DNA of 64,000 bases from Scandinavium ludwigii_A (GCA_050516505.1 CP191518.1:2480001-2544000), one strand, 5' to 3'. Positions 42,062-49,530 are shown, counted from the stretch's first letter. Program-made: numbers and translations. The notes: generated by a model not told the origin, from the sequence alone.

Positions 42062-42757
42062 ATGAAAAAAGAAACTCTTGCTGACCGCTTGAATCAGGCG
42101 ATGGCAGCTTCAGGAATGTCCCAGGGGGCGCTTGCGAGGGCGTCAGGTGTCGCGCAGCCAACTATATGGCGATTAACCAGTGGCAACGCGCGCGGATCAA
42201 CAAAGATTGTTGAAATAGCCAATGCCCTTGGGGTTCGCTCGGAATGGCTATCAACTGGTGAAGGCGCGATGCGTAATGACGGCCAACTCCCTGCCATTGT
42301 TACGAAATCAGCTCCTAACGACACCTTCCGAATTGAGGTGCTCGACTTCTGTGTGAGTGCAGGCCCTGGTGTGATCAATAGCGAATTCGTGGAGGTTCTA
42401 CGTTCCGTGGAATATTCAGTGGATGACGCACGTCGCATGTTCAATGGCCGCCAGGCTGAACAGGTGCGGATCATAAACGTCCGTGGCGACAGCATGTCCG
42501 GAACCATTGAGCCAGGTGATTTGCTGTTCGTTGATATCAGCGTTCAGCACTTCGACGGTGACGGGATTTACGCGTTCATCTACGACGACACATCACATGT
42601 GAAGCGACTTCAGAAGATGAAGGACAAGCTGCTGGTAATCTCAGATAACCAGACCTATCGGCCGTGGGAGCCGATCGAGAAGGAAGAAATGAACAAGATT
42701 TTCGTCTTCGGCAAGGTGATAGGAAGCATGCCGCAGACATACAGGAAGCATGGCTGA
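42062..42757 (+). CDS. LexA-like CI prophage repressor
   Basis: 231 residues from ATG 42062. Helix-turn-helix at 19-38 (MSQGALARASGVAQPTIWRL). The C-terminal S24 peptidase domain has a cleavage-type Ala100-Gly101 (SAGPG), catalytic Ser144 in RGDSMSG and Lys181 in HVKRLQKM, so RecA-stimulated self-cleavage during SOS should be possible. The earlier start at 41999 runs through operator DNA and is unlikely. Confidence 0.9.
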   Translation: MKKETLADRLNQAMAASGMSQGALARASGVAQPTIWRLTSGNARGSTKIVEIANALGVRSEWLSTGEGAMRNDGQLPAIVTKSAPNDTFRIEVLDFCVSAGPGVINSEFVEVLRSVEYSVDDARRMFNGRQAEQVRIINVRGDSMSGTIEPGDLLFVDISVQHFDGDGIYAFIYDDTSHVKRLQKMKDKLLVISDNQTYRPWEPIEKEEMNKIFVFGKVIGSMPQTYRKHG

Positions 42758-42809
42758 CAGAGTGGCCTGACGAGACGTTTGGCTAAGCCCATATAAACGC
42801 AGAGGAAGC

Positions 42810-42929
42810 ATGTCTGACTTGGTTATCCCCATACTGATTACTTTGCTGATTATCGGGCTCGTTGGGATAGTGCTCAGGCTGGATAAGATTTTCTTCAAGC
42901 GAAGGGATGAGCGGGATGACTTTGATTGA
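42810..42929 (+). CDS. 39-residue single-span membrane protein
   Basis: AGAGGAAGC precedes ATG 42810. The product is one hydrophobic helix (DLVIPILITLLIIGLVGIVL) with a basic then acidic tail (FFKRRDERDDFD). Same strand as cI, so it is likely expressed in the lysogen. Small membrane proteins at this place often alter superinfection, but no homologue is recognised. Confidence 0.6.
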   Translation: MSDLVIPILITLLIIGLVGIVLRLDKIFFKRRDERDDFD

Positions 42930-42987
42930 GTTAGAGCAATGGCCTGATGAGAGATTTGAGTGGTCAGAAAATACACTCTATTTTTAA
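42916..42987 (+). CDS. 23-residue ORF with WPDERF motif
   Basis: Overlaps the end of the 39-residue gene and reads MTLIELEQWPDERFEWSENT. A related stretch, EWPDETFG, is encoded at about 42763-42782 just after cI without a start codon of its own, indicating a partial local duplication. Translation is uncertain. Confidence 0.35.
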   Translation: MTLIELEQWPDERFEWSENTLYF

Positions 42988-43062
42988 TGGTTCTCTTTTC
43001 ATACGGATGTTTAATTTTTAGCTGCACTTGTTAATTACTTCCACATAGCAATGGAGTCATCT

Positions 43063-44367
43063 ATGACAGCAGAGATTGCAGTATATAATAGATCAGGTAT
43101 AGCCTTGGCAGCAGACTCGGCAGTGACCACGACAAATGGTTTCTCACAAAAAATATATAATAACGCTGAGAAACTTTTTGAACTTTCAAAGCACCACCCT
43201 GTGGCACTAATGATTTACAATAATGCGGGAATTTGCAATGCTCCTTGGGAGTTATTAATTAAAGCTTATAGGAAGCAACTTGGCGATCAATCATTTACAA
43301 CAATAAGTGATTATGCTAATGATTTTTTTGAATTTGTTCAAGAAAATAACAAAATAGTTACTTCGGATATGCAGTCCAAGTATTTTTTTGGTTTATTTTC
43401 AGACGTACTTTTACCGAGCATTCTACAAGAAGTTCAAAATCATGATGTTGCACAATTTATAATGGCTAATAGCGCCGCCCCATCAATTGAACAATATCAT
43501 AGCTTTATTGAGTCAAGATGCAGGCTGAAATTCGATGATATAGATTCAAACCCATTTTTCTTAAATTTTGGACAAGTCGATTTCCTGCAGATTCAAACTG
43601 ACTTTCTACCCTTAGCAGATCAGCTATGTGCGATGCGAATTCAGCAAAATGTAGATAATGCCAACATCCCATACCCGGCTTCTCTCAAAGATGCATTAGT
43701 CAAACTTTGTGCTGTTTATGTATGCAAAGAAAATGATTTGCAAACTTACTCCGGTATCGTTTTTGCCGGTTATGGCGATGATGAATATTATCCTGCTATT
43801 GAATCACACCATGTGTATGGTGTTTACAATGGAAAACTTTTAAAGCCAGCTAAAAAAGATAAAGATAATAGCGGGATGTCAATTGGCATCTATCCTTTTG
43901 CACAGGAAGATGAAGTTCATACATTTATGCAGGGCTGTAGCCTTGGTATACTTAACTGCGTAGAAGAGTCCGTATCAAATTCATTGCAAAAAATAAAAAC
44001 AGAAGTTGTACTAGCAATTACCGAACAGCATCCTGAGATAAGCAGCGTTGACATAGAAAGTGCTATTGATGCAACTATCGCAGCCTCTGAGAGGGAAACC
44101 ATTCAAGCTCTAGAAAACCATATGACGTTAAATCACGTTCAAAAGGTTTTGTCTGTGCTCGGTTCGCTAGCAAAAGTTGATTTGGGATACATGGCTGAAT
44201 CGTTAGTAAATCTAACTGCTTTTAAGCGCAAAGTCTCAAATGATAGCGACAGTGTTGGCGGACCCATAGACGTTGCTGTATTATCTAAGGGAGATGGCTT
44301 TGTGTGGATGAAGCGCAAGCATTATTTTGACAAAGAATTGAATTATCAGTTTTTTAAGCGCAATTAA
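43063..44367 (+). CDS. Proteasome-like Ntn hydrolase (moron)
   Basis: 434 residues from ATG 43063 (GGAG six bases upstream; ATG 43051 is a poorer start). With Met removed the protein opens TAEIAVYNRSGIALAADSAV, which aligns with HslV and proteasome beta subunits: Thr1 nucleophile, Asp17 in AADS at the same place, and a Lys in EKLFEL like Lys33. The IYNNAG segment lies where the family has its Gly47 turn. The second half is unrecognised. The gene is A+T-rich, lies beside cI, and has a downstream partner ORF and terminator, so it is probably expressed in the lysogen. Role unknown; defence is a hypothesis. Confidence 0.7.
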   Translation: MTAEIAVYNRSGIALAADSAVTTTNGFSQKIYNNAEKLFELSKHHPVALMIYNNAGICNAPWELLIKAYRKQLGDQSFTTISDYANDFFEFVQENNKIVTSDMQSKYFFGLFSDVLLPSILQEVQNHDVAQFIMANSAAPSIEQYHSFIESRCRLKFDDIDSNPFFLNFGQVDFLQIQTDFLPLADQLCAMRIQQNVDNANIPYPASLKDALVKLCAVYVCKENDLQTYSGIVFAGYGDDEYYPAIESHHVYGVYNGKLLKPAKKDKDNSGMSIGIYPFAQEDEVHTFMQGCSLGILNCVEESVSNSLQKIKTEVVLAITEQHPEISSVDIESAIDATIAASERETIQALENHMTLNHVQKVLSVLGSLAKVDLGYMAESLVNLTAFKRKVSNDSDSVGGPIDVAVLSKGDGFVWMKRKHYFDKELNYQFFKRN

Positions 44368-44376
44368 GAGGGGACT

Positions 44377-44490
44377 ATGAGTTTACAGCAGGTTGTAGAT
44401 AACGCATATAAGGCACTTGCGGCTGCAAAATTTCCCATCGGCAGTGGGAATAGTTCGCAATCCGCAGTACTAAGCACTAAAAAGAAATGA
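44377..44490 (+). CDS. 37-residue partner ORF of the Ntn hydrolase
   Basis: AAGAGGGG lies just before ATG 44377, nine bases after the Ntn stop. It starts MSLQQVVDNAYKALAAAKFP and ends in a Ser/Lys-rich tail. An amphipathic helix is likely. Position suggests a co-expressed inhibitor, adaptor or substrate, none of which can be shown here. Confidence 0.55.
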   Translation: MSLQQVVDNAYKALAAAKFPIGSGNSSQSAVLSTKKK

Positions 44491-44493
44491 ACT

Positions 44494-44522
44494 AAAAAAC
44501 CCGGCCACCGCGCCGGGTTTTT
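44494..44522. terminator. Bidirectional terminator of the Ntn moron
   Basis: AAACCCGGC/GCCGGGTTT stem with A-run before and T-run after; ends the plus-strand moron and the convergent 56-residue gene. Confidence 0.88.
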
Positions 44523-44527
44523 CATGC

Positions 44528-44698
44528 CTACTCCTTCCCCAGCAGTCTCTTGATAGCCTCCAGTTTCGCCGTCTGTCGGCGCATCTCCAAAAGACGCAGC
44601 ACTTCATAAGCTTCATTTCCTGTCAGGGTGTGATCTGCCAGTTTTTCCAGGTCAGCTCTCAGCATCTCAACCTCGACATCGTCGATTGGTGGCCTCAT
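44528..44698 (-). CDS. 56-residue phage protein of unknown function
   Basis: From ATG 44698 (AGGGGG six bases upstream) it reads MRPPIDDVEVEMLRADLEKL then a second helix. Entirely helical and charged. It is transcribed away from the recombination-operon promoter, converging on the Ntn moron. Not recognised. Confidence 0.62.
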   Translation of the reverse strand: MRPPIDDVEVEMLRADLEKLADHTLTGNEAYEVLRLLEMRRQTAKLEAIKRLLGKE

Positions 44699-44801
44699 AA
44701 ATCCCCCTAAGTGATGTTTTTCTAAGCATACCATTCACATTTTACAAAAATAAATTCTTTTAGTTATCATGCGATTAATACCTAATACTATTATTTAATA
44801 T

Positions 44802-44839
44802 CAATACGTATTGCTATAAACAATACCCATTGCTATTGT
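44802..44839 (+). promoter_or_regulatory. Recombination-operon promoter with two CI-type operators
   Basis: TTGCTA (44811-44816), 17-bp spacer, TATTGT (44834-44839). Two 12-bp sites, CAATACGTATTG (44802-44813, perfect palindrome) and CAATACCCATTG (44821-44832), cover the -35 and the spacer. Both match the operators next to cI, predicting repression by the same protein. Confidence 0.7.
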
Positions 44840-45051
44840 TAGCTCATCGAAACGAAACATCGACAGCTGAGCGAAGTTAGCCAGCGGCGGACAGTAAGTC
44901 GCCTGCTCATTAACAATCAGTTTTGCATTCGAGGTTGAGCGGAGAGATTCGCAAAACTCAGCTCCCCGGCTATCACCGGACCTTAAGGGGTCACGTCATA
45001 CCTGGGCAGGCGGCGGACAACGTCGGATGCACCAAAGCAGGAATGTTTTGG

Positions 45052-45182
45052 GGTGTGTATAGCTCAATTGGATAGAGCGCCCTCAGCAGAGGGAGTTGAG
45101 CACTAACCAATGTTCGCAACACAGGTTATCTCATCCGGCTGGCCAGACGGTATATGGGTTCAAGCCCCATTGCACACCACCA
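45052..45182 (+). ncRNA. tRNA-like RNA with extra arms and encoded CCA
   Basis: An eight-pair acceptor stem (45052-45059 with 45171-45178), discriminator A and CCA (45180-45182). D arm GCTC/GAGC with loop AATTGGATA. T arm ATGGG/CCCAT with canonical seven-base loop TTCAAGC. Between them, instead of a normal anticodon arm, there are three hairpins: CCCTC-AGCA-GAGGG; a long arm pairing 45097-45100/45130-45133, 45104-45108/45124-45128 and 45111-45114/45118-45121; and a short CCG...CGG arm at 45135-45150. No seven-base anticodon loop with U33 is present. The 8+5 acceptor/T branch recalls tRNA-Sec geometry. Confidence 0.65.
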
Positions 45183-45224
45183 AAGCATTTCAATCTTATC
45201 AACCCACACAACAGAGGAGCGAAT

Positions 45225-45257
45225 ATGCGACGGCAAAGCTACATCACTCACAAATAA
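45225..45257 (+). CDS. Ten-codon leader ORF
   Basis: AGAGGAG five bases before ATG 45225; encodes MRRQSYITHK. It follows the tRNA-like RNA and ends 26 bp before a strong terminator. The excellent ribosome site on so short an ORF suggests a leader peptide that couples translation to termination. Confidence 0.5.
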   Translation: MRRQSYITHK

Positions 45258-45280
45258 TCGGTACTACATAAGTTCACGAA

Positions 45281-45305
45281 AAACCCCGCGCGTCGGGGTT
45301 TTTTA
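45281..45305 (+). terminator. Intrinsic terminator in the recombination-operon leader
   Basis: CCCCG/CGGGG stem flanked by A and T tracts (five-base loop, TTTTTT). It lies before the first gene of the operon, so transcription must pass it: either an attenuator or a target of antitermination. Confidence 0.85.
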
Positions 45306-45433
45306 TGGGCCATACCCCAGCAACTTCACAGAGGTTGCTTAGTTATGACAACCGGCGGCCATCCACCGCCAGAGATTAAGCGCAGAAGTCTTGTTTAACG
45401 TTCGGCGGCGCGGCCTTAAGCGCGGAGATTATT

Positions 45434-45811
45434 ATGAAACACACCTTGAAGGTATATAAGGACTCGGCAGATCACGCGACTTACCTGAATGCCCGGTTCG
45501 ATAAGCAAAAGACAGGCAATTCATTTTCGTGGGCCGGTCACCGCTGGGCTTACGAATGCACCAGTTTTGACGATGCTGGCGATTATGACCTGCTCTATCG
45601 TTTCGATGATCAGCTATACCCGGAAGATATGGACGTCACCACTGACGACATGACTATTCGTGACTACTTTGCAGCCAAGGCCATGCATGGATATATCTCA
45701 ACAGCTGCTGCACCTTGCATCATCGGCGGGCTTGATGGCGCAGAAGATGAGTTGGCGAAACAGGCCTACAAAATGGCGGACGCAATGCTCCGCGCTCGGG
45801 AGGTCTCATGA
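45434..45811 (+). CDS. First protein of the recombination operon, unknown
   Basis: 125 residues. Opens MKHTLKVYKDSADHATYLNA; aromatic-rich middle (FSWAGHRWAYECTSFDD) and helical C-terminus. Good GCGGAG site upstream. Overlaps the next gene by four bases. Family not recognised; by position an early anti-host or recombination accessory protein. Confidence 0.68.
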   Translation: MKHTLKVYKDSADHATYLNARFDKQKTGNSFSWAGHRWAYECTSFDDAGDYDLLYRFDDQLYPEDMDVTTDDMTIRDYFAAKAMHGYISTAAAPCIIGGLDGAEDELAKQAYKMADAMLRAREVS

Positions 45812-46014
45812 CAGTCATGCACTACGGCACCCAAACAGTATGCCGCGCTGCTATACGGCCCGGGATGCTCATCAAGCACCACGACACCACCTGGACGGCA
45901 TCGGCAAACGTCCGAGGCTGTCTCTATCTGCATCGTGGCTGTGAGCGCACCTACACCAAAGAGTTGCTGGTAGAGGTATATCTCAATGGGCGCGGCGACG
46001 GCCTGAAGCACTAA
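45808..46014 (+). CDS. 68-residue early protein, unknown
   Basis: Starts in ATGA overlap with the previous stop. Two Cys (VCRAAIRPG, GCLYLHRGCE) and a beta-rich pattern. Not recognised. Confidence 0.6.
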   Translation: MTVMHYGTQTVCRAAIRPGMLIKHHDTTWTASANVRGCLYLHRGCERTYTKELLVEVYLNGRGDGLKH

Positions 46015-46087
46015 CACCCTCCCCCATTTAACGACCAGGCAGCCTTAACGGTGCCGGGATTCGCACAGCCAAAATTCAGGAGTCGCT

Positions 46088-46366
46088 ATGAACGCATTTC
46101 GAGCTTACGACCGAATCGAAGAACGGCGCTGGGTTGAGCAGCAGCTCAGCGAAGAGAAAGATAAGTGGATCGACGACCGGGCCAATGAGCTTATCGCCAT
46201 GTTTCCGCCTGACCCGCTGGCCATGCGCTCCCTATTCATCTCGAAAGATGCATGCCTCGCACTAATTGGGTCTGAGGCCCAGGAAATCTACAACGACTAC
46301 ATCTCCCGCATTTGCTACGCACGCGCCGAAGAAGAATGGCAGCGCCGGGCGCCATGCCCGTTTTAA
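46088..46366 (+). CDS. 92-residue early protein, unknown
   Basis: AGGAG precedes ATG 46088. Highly charged, helical (IEERRWVEQQLSEEKDKWID; PDPLAMRSLFISKDACLALI). Immediately upstream of the RecE-type nuclease, so a recombination or nuclease-modulating role is possible but unproven. Confidence 0.65.
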   Translation: MNAFRAYDRIEERRWVEQQLSEEKDKWIDDRANELIAMFPPDPLAMRSLFISKDACLALIGSEAQEIYNDYISRICYARAEEEWQRRAPCPF

Positions 46367-46376
46367 GGAGAAAACC

Positions 46377-47198
46377 ATGACCCCAGGCGTTTACCTCGGG
46401 ATGAGCAATCATGACTACCACGCTGACCCGGCAATCGGGTCAACAACAGTGAAGTCAATCAGTATCAGCCCTGCAAATCTCTACCTGAACCCTTTCAAAG
46501 GCAACAAGTCATCTCATATCGGATCTGCGGTTCACGCTGCCCTACTAGAGCCTGCTGCTTTTGATTCTGAATACGTTCTACGTGACGACATCACTAGCAG
46601 GGCCAGTGCCGACTACAAAGCACTGAAAGCAGTAACGGACCCTGAGAAAGTAATCATCGGCAGCGAAGTTGATACGGTGAACAAGATGATCTGGTCTGCC
46701 GGGATGAATGAAGATTTGACTGACTATCTTTCCTCACCAGGCGCCTCTGAAATTTCGATGTTCGCAACCTGCCCTGAAACAGGGCTGCAACTTAAATGTC
46801 GATTCGACAGACTATCTGATAATCACCATTACCCACTCGACGTGAAGACGTGCAAGGACGCCACAGAGCGTGGATTCAGTCAGGCATTCGGACGTTTTCA
46901 TTATCACGTCCAAGCCGCTTTTTATCTCTACGTCCTGAAGCTGGCGGCCGGTAGGGATCTGAACCAGTTCTGCTTCTTTGCACTGGAGAACAGCGCGCCC
47001 TTTAAAAACTGCATGTATTACATCGGCGAGGATTCATTGACCCTCGGATATAAGGTGATGTTCGACTCCCTCAGAAAATTAAAGCAATGCATTGACGATG
47101 AATCACTGCGTAACGAAGGGCTCGTTCTCCCATCCAATGAAATCAACGTGCCAGCGTATCTGCTGGATGATGAATACTCAGACGAGGTATATCTCTGA
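46377..47198 (+). CDS. RecE-like PD-(D/E)XK exonuclease
   Basis: 273 residues from ATG 46377 (AAGGAG seven bases upstream). The sequence SNHDYHADPAIGSTTVKSIS, HIGSAVHAALLEP, LQLKCRFDRL and YPLDVKTCKDA contains the lambda-exo/RecE nuclease motifs: Glu/His early, Asp in the CRFDRL strand and D-x-K in LDVKTC. It would resect double-stranded ends 5' to 3' for annealing recombination. The partner annealase is presumably the next gene or a host protein. Confidence 0.85.
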   Translation: MTPGVYLGMSNHDYHADPAIGSTTVKSISISPANLYLNPFKGNKSSHIGSAVHAALLEPAAFDSEYVLRDDITSRASADYKALKAVTDPEKVIIGSEVDTVNKMIWSAGMNEDLTDYLSSPGASEISMFATCPETGLQLKCRFDRLSDNHHYPLDVKTCKDATERGFSQAFGRFHYHVQAAFYLYVLKLAAGRDLNQFCFFALENSAPFKNCMYYIGEDSLTLGYKVMFDSLRKLKQCIDDESLRNEGLVLPSNEINVPAYLLDDEYSDEVYL

Positions 47199-47770
47199 TG
47201 GATCTATCCCAAACTGTCATTCCGAAGTCTGATCAAATCAACTTCGAAGACGTCCAGTCACAAGCCATTACTGCCGTTATCAAATCGGTTCGTCGCGGCA
47301 ACGCAGAACAACCAGTTTTCATAGACCTCGTAGGTTACGACGGCCGACCGTATAAGCCGTCAAAATCTATGCGCCGTGTTCTGATCGATGGATGGGGATC
47401 GGATGGTCATTCATGGCCAGGGAAGTCACTCACACTCAGCGGCGACCCGAGCGTTAAGTTTGGTGGTGTGGCTGTTGGCGGCATAAAGGTTACGGCAATG
47501 AGTGATATCGATGGTGATTTCTCATTAATGCTGTCGGTGTCGCGCGGCAGACGTCAGGAGCACCGAGTGAAAAAACTCGAGATGCATAAGAAAATCACTG
47601 ATCCACAAGAAATCCTCACATGGTTCAGCGGTTCTGCGCTGAAAGCTGATTTACCAACTCTTGAGGCCACATACCGCCGAGCTAAATCAGCACTCTCATC
47701 GCACCAAGGGGAGCTGGAAAAACTCGAGTCTGTTTACTCAACGAGAAAGGTAGAGCTGGAGGCCCAATGA
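47198..47770 (+). CDS. Recombination-associated protein of unknown type
   Basis: 190 residues, start overlapping the nuclease stop by one base (TGATG). N-terminal 120 residues are beta-rich (VFIDLVGYDGRPYKPSKSM, WPGKSLTLSGDPSVKFGGVA); the C-terminal part is a coiled coil (LSSHQGELEKLESVYSTRK). It does not look like RecT, Beta or Erf. Tight coupling to the exonuclease makes it the candidate ssDNA-binding/annealing partner. Confidence 0.6.
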   Translation: MDLSQTVIPKSDQINFEDVQSQAITAVIKSVRRGNAEQPVFIDLVGYDGRPYKPSKSMRRVLIDGWGSDGHSWPGKSLTLSGDPSVKFGGVAVGGIKVTAMSDIDGDFSLMLSVSRGRRQEHRVKKLEMHKKITDPQEILTWFSGSALKADLPTLEATYRRAKSALSSHQGELEKLESVYSTRKVELEAQ

Positions 47771-48204
47771 AACGAGTCCCTCAATACCGGCACTCAGGGA
47801 GACCAGGCAAGCTATCAGGCATGCGTGAGCGCGCAGTCTGGCTCATCACCAAGCGCGGCGGCCAGGCAACTGGCGCCGAACTGGCGGCGATGCTCGGCAT
47901 CACCCTCATCGAGTTTAACCGGGTAGCCCGGACGCTTACTCGCGGCGGCGGCCTGGTGGCAAACATCGTTGCTTCACCTACCTGGATAACTGAGACCGGA
48001 ATTGTCGATCGGCACTTCACGATGTCGACCCCGGCGCGATATGTCGTGCAAACATCACTTACGGCAAAGACACGACTCTGCACTCGTCGCGCAATATTTC
48101 ATGCGGCAGAGGGGCGTCGCCAAGAGCATATCGAGAAAGCGGCACGCCGCAGTCGCCTGATTGCTGCGGGCCTGTACATCAACGAATTCGAGGCGGTTCT
48201 ATGA
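47767..48204 (+). CDS. Winged-helix early protein, unknown
   Basis: 145 residues, ATGA overlap with the previous gene. SGMRERAVWLITKRGGQATG and LAAMLGITLIEFNRVARTLT form a helix-turn-helix; the C-terminus is strongly basic (RRAIFHAAEGRRQEHIEKAA). A DNA-binding early protein of unknown role. Confidence 0.65.
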   Translation: MKRVPQYRHSGRPGKLSGMRERAVWLITKRGGQATGAELAAMLGITLIEFNRVARTLTRGGGLVANIVASPTWITETGIVDRHFTMSTPARYVVQTSLTAKTRLCTRRAIFHAAEGRRQEHIEKAARRSRLIAAGLYINEFEAVL

Positions 48205-48359
48205 CGCATCCGCAAGATGACATTGTTGTTTATGGCCTTCGCCTGTCGTTCATCATAGGTAAAAACGGCTGGCTAATGCCATGGGGTGAAGTGGTCAGCA
48301 ATCCATTAAAGGCGCAGCGGATCGCTGAGGAATACTGCAACCGACAGGAGGCAGCATGA
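48201..48359 (+). CDS. 52-residue early protein, unknown
   Basis: Opens MTHPQDDIVVYGLRLSFIIG and continues with KNGWLMPWGEVVSNPLKAQR. Four-base overlaps at both ends support translation. Function unknown. Confidence 0.7.
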   Translation: MTHPQDDIVVYGLRLSFIIGKNGWLMPWGEVVSNPLKAQRIAEEYCNRQEAA

Positions 48360-48850
48360 CCGATTACACCGGAAGTAACACGCCAGCCGATCAACGAGAC
48401 CTCTGGTTGCCAATACGCGGATATGAGGGGCTTTACGAGGTAAGCATAGATGGAGGTATTCGTTCACTTCAACGAGTGGACAGATTTGGAAGAAATATCC
48501 CTGGAGTGGTTTTGAAACTTTACAAGCATTCAAGTGGATATAGCTCGGTAGGTCTATGTAAGTGCGGTATTAAAACTCACTATCTTGTCCATCGCATTGT
48601 TGCCGCCAATTTCATCGGAGAACCACCAGAAGGGTTCGTAGCAAATCATATCAACGGTAATAAAAAAGATAACAGGGTTGAAAATCTTGAGTGGTGCTCA
48701 ATGGCTGATAACAACAAACACGCGCACCGTACTGGGTTGAATTACATCTCCGAGAAGAACAGAAACTGCACCTCTGAGCGCATGAAAAAGAGACATTCCG
48801 ATAATAGAAAGATGAAGGCGAAACTTCTCGCTCGCCGGGAGGTTGCATGA
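48356..48850 (+). CDS. NUMOD4-HNH endonuclease behind a methylase-like N-terminus
   Basis: 164 residues. Residues 18-50 (WLPIRGYEGLYEVSIDGGIR) are a NUMOD4 module; 75-125 (YLVHRIVAANFIG, FVANHINGNKKDNRVENLEW) an HNH_3 nuclease with its H-N-N residues, as in free-standing homing endonucleases. The first 17 residues, MTDYTGSNTPADQRDLW, instead look like the start of phage DNA N6-adenine methyltransferases (SNTP...RD.W.TP). The nuclease seems to have replaced the rest of such a gene. Confidence 0.82.
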   Translation: MTDYTGSNTPADQRDLWLPIRGYEGLYEVSIDGGIRSLQRVDRFGRNIPGVVLKLYKHSSGYSSVGLCKCGIKTHYLVHRIVAANFIGEPPEGFVANHINGNKKDNRVENLEWCSMADNNKHAHRTGLNYISEKNRNCTSERMKKRHSDNRKMKAKLLARREVA

Positions 48851-49071
48851 AGAAAATGACTACAGAACAAGAGAACGCCCTGCGCTCGACGGCCCGAAGC
48901 TGTAACGACGAACTGAAGGCCGCATTGAAGCAGAAGCCCAAGCCAAAGTTCGACACCGTCAGCAGACCGTTACTGGCCAAGCATTACGAAAAGCTAAAGG
49001 GACTCGGTGTCCCTTTTGTTTTGTTCATCTACACCATAGGCCGGATTAACGGCCAGTTCAGGGAGCATTGA
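48847..49071 (+). CDS. 74-residue early protein, unknown
   Basis: ATGA overlap with the HNH gene. Basic helical start (MKKMTTEQENALRSTARSCN), then LLAKHYEKLKGLGVPFVLFI. Resembles small early proteins of other enterobacterial phages that are not characterised. Confidence 0.65.
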   Translation: MKKMTTEQENALRSTARSCNDELKAALKQKPKPKFDTVSRPLLAKHYEKLKGLGVPFVLFIYTIGRINGQFREH

Positions 49072-49072
49072 T

Positions 49073-49291
49073 ATGGCCGACATAATTGATTCAGCAGCAG
49101 AAATCGAAGAGTTACAACGTAACAATGCCCTCGCTGCCCACCGTCTGAACCGCAATGTCGTCTCAGCTGAACATTGCAGTGAATGCGGCGAAGACATCCC
49201 TGTGCCGCGGCGCGCTGCCGTTCCGGGCTGCCAGACATGCGCTGAATGCCAAAGCATTATCGAATTGAGGAATAAGCAGCGAGGTGCGTAA
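49073..49291 (+). CDS. TraR/DksA-type zinc finger protein
   Basis: 72 residues with GGGAGC before ATG 49073. CSECGEDIPVPRR followed by CQTCAECQSIIELRN is the C4 zinc finger of the TraR/DksA family; short phage forms resemble TraR, which acts in the RNA polymerase secondary channel to alter promoter choice. Likely modulates host or phage transcription. Confidence 0.88.
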   Translation: MADIIDSAAEIEELQRNNALAAHRLNRNVVSAEHCSECGEDIPVPRRAAVPGCQTCAECQSIIELRNKQRGA

Positions 49292-49530
49292 TGTTTGCAC
49301 TCATTCAAAGAGGTCAGATTTACGCTGATCAGCACGGTTGGCCCGTACTAATTCACAGCAGCACATCTGAGATAGTCCGCAACTGGCGACAGGGCCGGAT
49401 CAACACCGCATCAATCGACCGATTCAACAACGACTTCGAATATATCAATCACCGTGAGGTGGCACAGATACGCGCCGAACTGGAGAAGAGCGAACACATT
49501 AAATCGCTGCGTGCACAGCGTGCGGCATGA
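49291..49530 (+). CDS. 79-residue early protein, unknown
   Basis: Start overlaps the previous stop by one base. QRGQIYADQHGWPVLIHSST somewhat resembles short DUF4222-like phage proteins (GQ.Y.D..GWPV), followed by a helical C-terminus. Function unknown. Confidence 0.62.
   Translation: MFALIQRGQIYADQHGWPVLIHSSTSEIVRNWRQGRINTASIDRFNNDFEYINHREVAQIRAELEKSEHIKSLRAQRAA

Noticed and set aside
45052..45182. Ordinary tRNA gene
   Set aside because: Acceptor, D and T arms fit, but at 131 nt there is no 5-pair/7-base anticodon arm; the GCA reading in CAGCAGA lacks U33 and has only three pairs. Reported as tRNA-like instead.
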